Shown in pieces: positions 36,168 to 43,868 of a stretch of 64,000 nt of DNA; position 1 is the first letter of the stretch; each line of letters opens with the position of its first letter. Below the pieces are notes generated by a model that was not told the origin of the DNA, made no database searches, and worked only from the letters and a program-made list of their open reading frames with translations. A program made the position numbers and the translations under genes. Source of the stretch: Oceanibacterium hippocampi (GTDB taxonomy: Bacteria > Pseudomonadota > Alphaproteobacteria > Sneathiellales > Sneathiellaceae); NCBI RefSeq assembly GCF_900172325.1, contig NZ_FWFR01000002.1, positions 434,001 to 498,000 of the forward strand. Direction: 5' to 3'.

Positions 36168-36452
36168 CTATTCGCTGGCCGTCGTGCTCCGGCAGTAGGC
36201 CTCGGCGCGGCTCAGGAACGTTTCCGCCTGACGGGCATCGTAGACGCCGTCCGCGAGTTCCTTGTCGATCGCCGCGCGGCGCTCATGCAAGCAGGCGACG
36301 AAGGCCGCCTCGTTCGGGCCTGCCGCTTCCGCCTGGCTACCCATGATCCGGTCCTGGGCGATGACGAAGATGACGCCGGCGAGCCCGAGAAAGACGAGAA
36401 AGGAAATCGCCCTCGCCAGAATACTGTCGAGAAAACCGCGCTTTGATGCCAT
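36168..36452 (-). CDS. Small membrane-anchored protein of the FDH locus
   Basis: 94 residues. One membrane helix (about 15-33), then a polar domain with two Cys (ACLHERR and EAYCRST) that could form a disulphide if it faces the periplasm. I do not recognise a family. It follows the DUF6494 gene by 11 bases and is the last of a four-gene leftward string, which ties it to FDH by position only. Confidence 0.7.
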   Translation of the reverse strand: MASKRGFLDSILARAISFLVFLGLAGVIFVIAQDRIMGSQAEAAGPNEAAFVACLHERRAAIDKELADGVYDARQAETFLSRAEAYCRSTTASE

Positions 36453-36463
36453 GTCCGTTCCCC

Positions 36464-36670
36464 CTATTCGAGCGTGATATCGCCGTCGATCCCGACTTCC
36501 AGCCCGACGGCGCCGATCTTCAGCGTGACCGTCGCGGCGACGGTTTCGTTGCCCGAGAGCCGGCCCGAGTCGAGCGCCTCGCGGATCGCCGTCTCGATCT
36601 CGCGCTGCGAGGTGACGCCGACCTTCTTGAGAAACTTGCGCAAGCTCATGTTGAAGGCTTCTTCGTTCAT
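36464..36670 (-). CDS. DUF6494 protein
   Basis: 68 residues. The pattern MSLRKFLKKVGVTSQREIE followed by a short beta-rich end (LKIGAVGLEVGIDGDITLE) fits the DUF6494 family, found next to formate dehydrogenase genes in alphaproteobacteria. Function unknown. GGAGGATTAAG lies before the start. It is encoded between the DUF6352 gene and the small membrane gene. Confidence 0.82.
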   Translation of the reverse strand: MNEEAFNMSLRKFLKKVGVTSQREIETAIREALDSGRLSGNETVAATVTLKIGAVGLEVGIDGDITLE

Positions 36671-36694
36671 AATCTTAATCCTCCCTCGGGTTTG

Positions 36695-37705
36695 TCATGA
36701 TAGCGGCGCCAGCGGCAGGTTGACGAGCAGGTTCTGAGGCTTGAAGCGGACCATGCCGTCCGTCGTCATGGCAAGCGCCAGGTAGACCGGGCGCCCCTGT
36801 GCGTCCGGCAGGATCCGCGACTCGTCGGCGAACTCCAGCCGGAACAGCGCGAGCAGGCGGCCAAGCGTCTCCTCTTCCAGTTCCTGGCCCTCGTAGAGGG
36901 AGTTCAGGATCGCGCTGGCCTCGACGTCGAGTCCGGTATGCCAGCGCCATTGCTCGTCGCTGATCTTCTGTACTGGATGAATACGGCTCTCGACGCCGAG
37001 CATGTGCAGGATCCAGCGCTCCATGACCCGGCAGAGCGCATCCTGGCCGGGCCGGCCGAAGGTCAGGTCGAAGACCATGTCGAAGCGGTCGCTGCGCGCC
37101 CAGTAGCCGTCTCCGTTGCCCTTGTTCAGAATATCGAGCTCGACCTCGTTCATGTCGGTGCCCGCCTCGACCAGGAGCTGCCCGAGAGAGCCCAGTCCGC
37201 CGGTCCGCCGGTGCATCTCGACGACTTCCGCGTCGGCAAGCAGGGCGCCGGATTCCCGCAGCGTCACCTTCTGGTTGCGGAAGAAAAGCTCGCCCGCGCG
37301 CGCCTGGTAGGGATCGTCGCAGCCTTCCATCGCACTGCGTAGGACCACGTGCACCAGGTGATCGAGGAACAGTGCCGGCCAGCTCACCTGCCGGCCGAAG
37401 AACCCGAGGTAGCAACGCTCCGCCGTGCCCGCCTCGACCAGCGCGTCGCGAAACGAGAGCAGCAGGCGGTAGTTCTCGATCGCGTCGGGGTCGGCGAGCG
37501 CGGCGATCTCGCTTTCGGACACGGCCCGCCTGGGTTCGGTCAGCAGCGCCTCGTGCAGACGCCGCTCGGCATCGTTGGATTCGGCGACCGGTTCCATCTC
37601 CGGGCGCAGGAAATAGGCACGCAGGAAATCGTCGGTGACGACCAGATGGCCGTTGTCGTCCGGGTCCAGCAGATTGTGGCCGGAAACGCGCCAGAAATCA
37701 GGCAT
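36695..37705 (-). CDS. DUF6352 protein
   Basis: 336 residues. The N-terminal DFWRVSGHNLLDPDDNGHLVVTDDFLRAY and the central FFGRQVSWPALFLDHLVHVVL and NGDGYWARSDRFDMV are typical of DUF6352, a family of unknown role that travels with FDH genes. No signal peptide or membrane segment is apparent. Its start overlaps the preceding biotin-ligase-like gene by eight bases. Confidence 0.85.
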   Translation of the reverse strand: MPDFWRVSGHNLLDPDDNGHLVVTDDFLRAYFLRPEMEPVAESNDAERRLHEALLTEPRRAVSESEIAALADPDAIENYRLLLSFRDALVEAGTAERCYLGFFGRQVSWPALFLDHLVHVVLRSAMEGCDDPYQARAGELFFRNQKVTLRESGALLADAEVVEMHRRTGGLGSLGQLLVEAGTDMNEVELDILNKGNGDGYWARSDRFDMVFDLTFGRPGQDALCRVMERWILHMLGVESRIHPVQKISDEQWRWHTGLDVEASAILNSLYEGQELEEETLGRLLALFRLEFADESRILPDAQGRPVYLALAMTTDGMVRFKPQNLLVNLPLAPLS

Positions 37706-38504
37706 CGGGCCATCCCCTGGGTGCTTGCATCGAGAGTCCCTTCCTGAGCTTCAATCCGACCGGTTTGCCGTCCTTGCGGAGTACGAGATCGCCCGGCGCC
37801 TCGAGTCCGACGACCTGGCCTCGCAACGTCTTGCCGCCGGCATGAATCGGCACCGCCTTGTCCCGGCCGTCGGCCCGCCCGAGCCATTCGGTCGCGATCA
37901 TCTCGAAGCCGTCCTCTTCCCAGCGCCGCATCCAGGACATCAGGTAACGGGCGAAGCTCGCGATCAGCATGTCCGGCCGCAGGCCGATGCAGCTTTCCGC
38001 CTCCAGCGTGGTGCTGCGCAACCTGCCCTGGGCGTCGGGCGGCGGCAATTCGCCGCCGATCGCGACGCTGACGCCGAGTACCAGCCAGTCCGGAACGGCG
38101 CTCTCGGCCGCTTCCGGCCCGAGCAGCGCAAGCCGGGCGGCAGGCAGGCCATTGACGATGATCCGGTCCGGCCAGCGATAGGTGACGGCGACTTCTGGCG
38201 GAATCAGAGCCCCGAGCGCGGAACCGAGCGCGAGCGCGGCGACATGGACCACGCCGCGCGAAACGCGCATCTCGTTCTCGGGGCCGAGCACGACGGCGAA
38301 GATCGCCCGGCTCGGATCCGGTGCCCAGAACAGCGTTCCCGGATCGGCGCCGTCGGCGGCGGCCGTCGCTGCGGCATCGAGCGTCGCGGACGGGTCGGTC
38401 AGGATGACCGGATGGAACAGGGGCGGCAGGTCGAGAGCGGCTTGCATGGCCGGAGGATAGCAAAGCGGGGCGCAACCGCCAGAGGGGTCTTGCAGCTTTT
38501 CCAT
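37698..38504 (-). CDS. Biotin/lipoate-protein ligase-like protein (DUF4444 type) with altered active-site motifs
   Basis: 268 residues from the ATG at 38504, with GGGGGAAG about nine bases upstream; an in-frame ATG at 38447 (LPPLFHPV directly after it) is the alternative. The fold resembles the biotin/lipoate A/B ligase superfamily with a C-terminal SH3-like part (GQVVGLEAPGDLVLRKDG). However, the glycine/arginine loop GRGRxGR of active biotin ligases is absent, and the KWPND motif appears as RWPDR. The protein may therefore bind a cofactor or carrier without being a ligase. It leads the DUF6352/DUF6494 string of the FDH locus. Confidence 0.75.
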   Translation of the reverse strand: MEKLQDPSGGCAPLCYPPAMQAALDLPPLFHPVILTDPSATLDAAATAAADGADPGTLFWAPDPSRAIFAVVLGPENEMRVSRGVVHVAALALGSALGALIPPEVAVTYRWPDRIIVNGLPAARLALLGPEAAESAVPDWLVLGVSVAIGGELPPPDAQGRLRSTTLEAESCIGLRPDMLIASFARYLMSWMRRWEEDGFEMIATEWLGRADGRDKAVPIHAGGKTLRGQVVGLEAPGDLVLRKDGKPVGLKLRKGLSMQAPRGWPDA

Positions 38505-38582
38505 TTTCGTCGCTTCCCCCTATCTGCTTGCGATGGCATGCTTTTGTCGCCCGGTCCGGGAGGGGAGGCCCGCAATGCGGCA

Positions 38583-39275
38583 ATGACCGACATCCTGAAT
38601 GCGTTCGTCCTCGCGATTGAACTGATTTTTGGCGGCGACCCCGAGTTCGTCGAGATCGTCGGCCTGTCGCTCTACGTCAGCCTTACCGCGGTCGGGCTGG
38701 CCTCGCTGATCGGCCTGCCGCTCGGCGCGCTGGTGGCCGTCTACCGCTTCCCCGGCCGTGGTACGGTGATCGTCATACTCAATTCCCTGATGGCGCTGCC
38801 GCCGGTCTTCGTCGGCCTGTTCCTCTACCTGTTGCTGTCGCGAAGCGGCCCGCTCGGCTTCCTCGGCCTGCTCTACACGCCCGGCGCGATGATCCTCGCC
38901 CAGTGCGTGCTGGCAACGCCGATCGTCGCCGCCCTGGCGCACCAGGCCATGCGGACGCTCTACGAGGAATACATGCAGCAGCTCTGTTCGCTCGGCGCCC
39001 GCACCCGGCAGGTCATCCCGACGGTGCTCTGGGACGGCCGGCTGCGTCTCGTCTCGGCGGTGATGGCCGGCTTCGGCCGGGTCAGCGCCGAGGTCGGCGC
39101 GGTGCTGATCGTCGGCGGCAATATCGCCAACGTGACGCGGGTGATGACAACGACTATCGCGCTCGAGACCAGCAAGGGCAACCTCGCGCTGGCCATGGCG
39201 CTCGGGCTGGTCCTGCTGCTGATCGCGCTCGGCGTGAACGCCGCCGCCGTCCTCATTTCCCGTACGGCACGATAG
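38583..39275 (+). CDS. tupB: Tungstate-type ABC transporter permease
   Basis: 230 residues from the ATG at 38583. Five to six helices with the TupB landmarks PEFVEIVGLSLYVSLTAVGLASL at the N-terminus, ALPPVFVGLFLYLLLSRSGPLG in the middle and EVGAVLIVGGNIANVTRVMTTTIALETSKG near the end, which is the permease EAA-like coupling region. The family imports tungstate, less often molybdate or vanadate. GGAGGGGAGG lies upstream. A gene for the substrate-binding protein is not beside it. Confidence 0.88.
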   Translation: MTDILNAFVLAIELIFGGDPEFVEIVGLSLYVSLTAVGLASLIGLPLGALVAVYRFPGRGTVIVILNSLMALPPVFVGLFLYLLLSRSGPLGFLGLLYTPGAMILAQCVLATPIVAALAHQAMRTLYEEYMQQLCSLGARTRQVIPTVLWDGRLRLVSAVMAGFGRVSAEVGAVLIVGGNIANVTRVMTTTIALETSKGNLALAMALGLVLLLIALGVNAAAVLISRTAR

Positions 39276-39284
39276 GCGGACCGG

Positions 39285-39998
39285 ATGGCGATACTCCCCT
39301 GCCGTGCCGAAGGGCTGTCATTCCGCGCCGACGGCAAGCCGCTGCTCGGCCCGCTCGATCTCGAACTCGACGACGGCGGGACGACCGTCATCCTCGGCCA
39401 TAACGGCGCCGGCAAGAGCCTGCTGCTCAACCTGCTGCACGGGCTGATGCCGCCGAGCGCCGGCCATGTGCGCTGGCTCGGTCCCGACGGGGCCGACAAC
39501 CGCCGCCGACAGGCGATGGTCTTCCAGAAACCGGTCATGCTGCGCCGCTCGGTCCTGGCCAACGTCGAATACGGCCTCAAGCTGCGCGGTGTCGCCAGGG
39601 CCGAGCGCCGCCGGCGCGCCGCGATCGTGCTGCAGCGAACCGGCCTCGCCGATATCGCCGAGCGGCAGGCGCGCGCGCTTTCCGGGGGCGAGCAACAACG
39701 CCTGGCGCTCGCCCGGACCTGGGTGCTGGAGCCGGAAATCCTGTTTCTCGACGAACCGACCGCGAGCCTCGATCCCGGCGCCATCGCCGCCGTCGAGGCA
39801 ATCGTGACGGAGATCCGCGATGGCGGCACCAAGATCGTCATGACGACGCACGATATGGGCCAGGCCCGCCGGCTCGCCGACGAGGTGATCTTCCTCGCCC
39901 GCGGCCAGGTCGCCGAACGCGGCCCGGCCGGAGCGTTCTTCGCCGGCCCTGCGAGCGATCCGGCGCAGGCCTTCCTCGAGGGCCGGCTCGCCTGGTAG
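39285..39998 (+). CDS. tupC: Tungstate-type ABC transporter ATPase
   Basis: 237 residues. Walker A GHNGAGKS, Q-loop MVFQKPVML, signature LSGGEQQRLALART, Walker B ILFLDEPTASLD and the switch His in MTTHDMGQA are all present. It starts nine bases after the permease gene and is the energising subunit of the same transporter. Supply of tungsten or molybdenum to the FDH cofactor is the most plausible role. Confidence 0.9.
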   Translation: MAILPCRAEGLSFRADGKPLLGPLDLELDDGGTTVILGHNGAGKSLLLNLLHGLMPPSAGHVRWLGPDGADNRRRQAMVFQKPVMLRRSVLANVEYGLKLRGVARAERRRRAAIVLQRTGLADIAERQARALSGGEQQRLALARTWVLEPEILFLDEPTASLDPGAIAAVEAIVTEIRDGGTKIVMTTHDMGQARRLADEVIFLARGQVAERGPAGAFFAGPASDPAQAFLEGRLAW

Positions 39999-40014
39999 GG
40001 CCTGCCGCCCTGCG

Positions 40015-41202
40015 CTAGGGCGCGACCCGTTCGCCGAGATGGCGGATTGCCGCCTCGGTTCCGCCCTTGCCGTGCGGAATCCCGAGGGCGACGAGGGCCG
40101 CCTCGACCGAGGCCAGCGTACCGAGCATCATCGGCCCGTTGACATGGCCCATATGGGCGATCCGGAAGGCCCGGTCGCCGAGCGCGCCGAGCCCGATGCC
40201 GAGGACGACGCCGAACTTCTCGCGAAGATAGTCGAGCAGCAGGCGCGGCCCGCGCGAGTCCTTCATGATGACCGGGGTCACCGACGGCGAACGCTCGGCC
40301 GGAACCAGGATATTGAACTCGAAGTCGCCGCCCTCGGCCCAGCGCTCGACGGCCGCGTGGGTCGCGCCGGCGAGCAGGCGGTGCCGCTCGAACGCCACCT
40401 CGAGACCCTCGGCGAACAGCATGTCGAGCGCCTGGCGGAGCGCGAACAGCAGATGTTCCGGCGGTGTGCCGCAATATTTCTCGTAATGACGCTCGCCCTC
40501 GCGCGCCGTCCAGTCCCAGTAATGGGTCCGCAGGTCCGCGGTCTCGTGAACCTTGCGCGCCCGCTTGCTGGTGCCGACGAATCCCAGGCCGGGCGGCGAC
40601 ATCAGCCCCTTCTGGGAGCCGGCGACGGCGACATCGACGCCCCAGCCGTCCATGTCGAACGGCATGGTGCCGAGCGAGGCGATGGTATCGACAAGATAGA
40701 GCGCCGGGTGGCCGGCCGCCGCGATCGCCCGTCCGATCGCCGGGATATCGTTCAGGACCCCCGAGGCGGTATCGACCTGGACAACCAGAACGGCCTTGAT
40801 CTCGTGCGCCGCATCGGCCCGAAGCCGCGCCTCGACCGCGTCCGGATCGACCGCCCGGCGCCAGTCGCCGGGCAGCACTTCGACCGCGAGGCCGAGCCGG
40901 CTCGCCGTCTCGCCCCAGCCGATGGCGAAACGGCCACTTTCAAGGACCAGCACCTTGTCGCCCCGCGACAGCGTGTTGGTCAGCGCCGCCTCCCACGCGC
41001 CATGGCCGTTGGCGATGTAGATATAGCTCCGGCCCGACGTGCCGAAGATTCGCCGGAGATCCGCGTGGCAGCGGTCGGTGATCTCGATCAGCGGCCCGGA
41101 ATAGATGTCGATCGCCGGGCGATGCATCGCCCGCAGCACCTCGTCGGGCACCGTGGTCGGTCCCGGAATGGCCAGAAACTCCCGGCCGGCTCGCACGCTC
41201 AT
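40015..41202 (-). CDS. Class V aminotransferase, alanine/serine-glyoxylate type
   Basis: 395 residues. The fold-type I PLP enzyme has the N-terminal IPGPTTVPDEVLRAM, the cofactor Asp region VDTIASLGTMPFDMD and the Schiff-base Lys in AGSQKGLMSPPGLG. The group transaminates glyoxylate with Ala or Ser as donor. The start codon overlaps the stop of a possible 82-residue frame (ATGA at 41199-41202). Confidence 0.88.
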   Translation of the reverse strand: MSVRAGREFLAIPGPTTVPDEVLRAMHRPAIDIYSGPLIEITDRCHADLRRIFGTSGRSYIYIANGHGAWEAALTNTLSRGDKVLVLESGRFAIGWGETASRLGLAVEVLPGDWRRAVDPDAVEARLRADAAHEIKAVLVVQVDTASGVLNDIPAIGRAIAAAGHPALYLVDTIASLGTMPFDMDGWGVDVAVAGSQKGLMSPPGLGFVGTSKRARKVHETADLRTHYWDWTAREGERHYEKYCGTPPEHLLFALRQALDMLFAEGLEVAFERHRLLAGATHAAVERWAEGGDFEFNILVPAERSPSVTPVIMKDSRGPRLLLDYLREKFGVVLGIGLGALGDRAFRIAHMGHVNGPMMLGTLASVEAALVALGIPHGKGGTEAAIRHLGERVAP

Positions 41203-41447
41203 GACCTAGCCTCTTCGATGATCCCCGTTGTCCGGGTCCGACAGGGCGCCCGACCCGTTTCCCCTTCTTCCCCTTCATCCGTCCCCTGACGAGCCTTCCG
41301 TGTTGCCGGCCGGTCGTCCGCGATGTCGAGCAGGGGCCGCGTCACACGGGTGAGACCGGGGCGATTTCCGGGGCTGCCGAACGGGTGCGGGATACCCGCG
41401 TCCTCGACAAGGCCGGGAGTGGCCAAGCAGTCGGTGATCCTGTTCAT
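41199..41447 (-). CDS. Possible 82-residue upstream protein, coupled to the aminotransferase
   Basis: ATG at 41447 is preceded by a very strong purine run (GGGAGGGGGCGGGA) and the frame ends in TGA overlapping the ATG of the aminotransferase by four bases. The first half has the high GC third positions of real genes here; the second half is less typical and rich in Glu, Gly, Thr and Arg. No family is recognised. It may be a short gene, a leader peptide or a decayed gene end. The remaining part of the 375-base interval (41448-41577) shows nothing else. Confidence 0.35.
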   Translation of the reverse strand: MNRITDCLATPGLVEDAGIPHPFGSPGNRPGLTRVTRPLLDIADDRPATRKARQGTDEGEEGETGRAPCRTRTTGIIEEARS

Positions 41448-41577
41448 TCCCGCCCCCTCCCGAAGGCCCGGCCGGGTCTCCGCCCGATCCGCGTCAACAA
41501 CTAGCGCCAAGCCGCCTGCCGGGCAACGCGGCAGGTGCCGCGGCGAAGCCTTTTGCGCGCCCCGCAAAGACCGGCGC

Positions 41578-42798
41578 TCAGGCGCCCAGCCCGAACAGAT
41601 CGCCGGCCCGCGCGACCAGGTGTCGGCCGATCGGGATCGCCGAGGTCGCCGCCGGCGAGGGCGCGTTGCAGACATGCAGCGACCGCGCGGTCTCGCGGAT
41701 CAGGAAATCGTGGATCATCGTGCCGTCGGCGGCGACCGCCTGGGCCCGGACGCCGGCCGGATAGGGCTGCAGGTCGTCCAGTTCGAGCGACGGGCAATAG
41801 CGCCGGCAGAGCGCCAGGTAGCGTCGGCGCGACAGCGAGCTCCACATCTCGTTGCAGGCCGGCCCGAGGTTGCGCCCGATCAGCCGCCAGAAGCCGCCGA
41901 AGCGCGCCATCGCGGCCAGGTCACGGGCGGAGACGTCGCCGAAGCGGTAGCCCTCCCGCGCGAAGGCGAGCACCGCGTTCGGCCCGACCGTGACATAGCC
42001 CCCGATCATCCGCGTCAGGTGGACGCCGAGGAAAGGCAGCGCCGGATCAGGTATCGGATAGATCAGGTGCGAGACGATGCCGTCGAGGTGGGACGGCAGG
42101 CGGAAATATTCGCCGCGGAACGGGACGATGCTGAAATCCGCGGCGATCCCGCAGAACCGCGCCAGCCGGTCGGCCATCAGCCCGCCGCAGGCAACCAGGT
42201 GGCGCGCCGTCAGATGTTCCCCGACGCCGTTCGCGGCGGCCAGCTCGACGCGGACATCGTTGGCGCTCTCGGAAATCCCGACGACCTCGACACCGGTCCG
42301 CACCTCGCCGCCCAGGCGCGCGATTTCTTCCGCCATCCTGCGCGCGATCGCCGGATAGTCGGCGATTCCCGTGGTCGGCACGCGAATGGCGCCGACCCCC
42401 TCGATGTTGGGTTCCAGCGCCCGGAGCGCCGCCCGGTCGAGCAGGGTCGCGTCGAGGCCGTTCTCCAGGCAGCGTGCATGCAGCGCGATCATGCGCTCGC
42501 GCTCGTCCTCGCCGGTGGCGACAAGCAGCTTGCCGCATTGCTCGAAGGCGATGCCGTGCTCGCGAGAAAAGGCGATGGTCGCCTCCACCCCTTCCTTGCA
42601 GAAGCGCGCCTTCAGGCTGCCCGGCTGGTAATAGACCCCGGCATGGATGACGCCGCTGTTGTGGCCGCTCTGGTGACGGGCGACCTCGGTTTCCTTCTCC
42701 AGCACGGTGACGGCGAGGCCGGGATGGGCCTTCAGAAGCTGCCATGCGGTCGACAGGCCGACGATGCCGCCGCCGATAACGATCAGATCCGATGCCAT
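41578..42798 (-). CDS. lhgO: L-2-hydroxyglutarate oxidase
   Basis: 406 residues. FAD motif VIGGGIVGLSTAWQLL at the N-terminus, then EVARHQSGHNSGVIHAGVYYQPGSLKARFC, which is the signature of the L-2-hydroxyglutarate oxidase/dehydrogenase family, and NAPSPAATSAIPIG near the C-terminus. The enzyme oxidises L-2-hydroxyglutarate to 2-oxoglutarate with electrons passed to quinone or oxygen. Apparently monocistronic; it is 130 bases from the upstream frame. Confidence 0.92.
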   Translation of the reverse strand: MASDLIVIGGGIVGLSTAWQLLKAHPGLAVTVLEKETEVARHQSGHNSGVIHAGVYYQPGSLKARFCKEGVEATIAFSREHGIAFEQCGKLLVATGEDERERMIALHARCLENGLDATLLDRAALRALEPNIEGVGAIRVPTTGIADYPAIARRMAEEIARLGGEVRTGVEVVGISESANDVRVELAAANGVGEHLTARHLVACGGLMADRLARFCGIAADFSIVPFRGEYFRLPSHLDGIVSHLIYPIPDPALPFLGVHLTRMIGGYVTVGPNAVLAFAREGYRFGDVSARDLAAMARFGGFWRLIGRNLGPACNEMWSSLSRRRYLALCRRYCPSLELDDLQPYPAGVRAQAVAADGTMIHDFLIRETARSLHVCNAPSPAATSAIPIGRHLVARAGDLFGLGA

Positions 42799-42877
42799 AG
42801 AACAATTCGCCCGTCCGCCAATCCGGCCCTGTGTCCGGAGCGTCCTTCAATAATCGGGATCGACCCGAATGCAAGCC

Positions 42878-43756
42878 TCACGAGGCCGCCTCCTCCAGCA
42901 GCCAGTCGCGAAATGCCACCAGCCGGAGATCGTTTGCCCGCGCCTCCGGATAGACGAACTGGAAAGGCCGGTCGGAATGGCGGATGACATCGAAGAGCCG
43001 CACCAACCGTCCGCTTTCGAGCTCGGGCCGAACCAGTCCCCCGATGCCGATGGCGATGCCGAGACCCTCGATCGCCGCCTGGAGCGCCAGGTTGAGGCTT
43101 TCGAAGCGCAATCCCCTCTGCCCGTCGATCCCGCCGACGCCGGCGGCGGCCAGCCAGCGCGGCCAGTCGTCGGGGCGCGGGGCATCGTGCAGCAGGGTAT
43201 GGCGGGCCAGGTCGGCCGGCACGCGGATCGACCGCGCCAGTTCCGGCCGACAGACCGGGAACAGTTCAACCGGCAGCACCCGGTGGCTGACGAAGCCCTT
43301 GAGCGGCACCTCGGGGCGGACCACCATCGCCGCGTCATAGTCGGCATTGCGGAAATCGAACGGCCCCATCGAGGTGGTGAGCCGCACGTCGATCTCCGGA
43401 TGACGGTCGTAGAAACGCCCCCAGCGCGGGATGAACCAGCGGATCGCGAAGGTCGGGTAGGCGCCGATCGAGAGCGCCGATGCCACCCCGCCCTGCCGCA
43501 GGCGGTCGGCGGCGGCGGCGATATGCTCGAGCGACGGGGCGATATCGTCGAGGAAGCGCCGTCCCGCCTCGGTCAGTTCGACCCGCTTGTGATGGCGGCG
43601 GAACAGCGCGGTGCCAAGCTGCTCCTCCAGCGCCCGGATCTGCCGGCTGATCGCCCCGGCGGTCAGGTTCAGTTCGGCCGCCGCCTTCGAAAAACTCAAG
43701 CTGCGCCCGGCGACCGTGAAAGCCTGGAGCGCCGCACTGGCTGGAAGCCGTCGCAT
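42878..43756 (-). CDS. LysR-family regulator, GcvA-like
   Basis: 292 residues. The N-terminal winged helix-turn-helix contains LPASAALQAFTVAGRSLSFSKAAAELNLTAGAISRQIRALEE, and RRHHKRVELTEAGRRFL follows, both typical of the GcvA branch. A periplasmic-binding-like effector domain fills the rest. It is transcribed divergently from the AidB-like acyl-CoA dehydrogenase gene with 112 bases between them, so that gene is the likely target. Confidence 0.92.
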   Translation of the reverse strand: MRRLPASAALQAFTVAGRSLSFSKAAAELNLTAGAISRQIRALEEQLGTALFRRHHKRVELTEAGRRFLDDIAPSLEHIAAAADRLRQGGVASALSIGAYPTFAIRWFIPRWGRFYDRHPEIDVRLTTSMGPFDFRNADYDAAMVVRPEVPLKGFVSHRVLPVELFPVCRPELARSIRVPADLARHTLLHDAPRPDDWPRWLAAAGVGGIDGQRGLRFESLNLALQAAIEGLGIAIGIGGLVRPELESGRLVRLFDVIRHSDRPFQFVYPEARANDLRLVAFRDWLLEEAAS

Positions 43757-43868
43757 GAGCGCCCTCCCCTGGTTGCGATTCGTTCAACCATAACCCGACA
43801 ATTCATCGTTTGCGAGCGGCCGCCATGCGGGCGAGAATCGGCGGCAACAGGTTGTCACGCGGGGAGCA

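Noticed and set aside
39996-40011. Short AGGGC/GCCCT hairpin between tupC and the aminotransferase
   Set aside because: Only five base pairs and no T-run; too weak to call a terminator.
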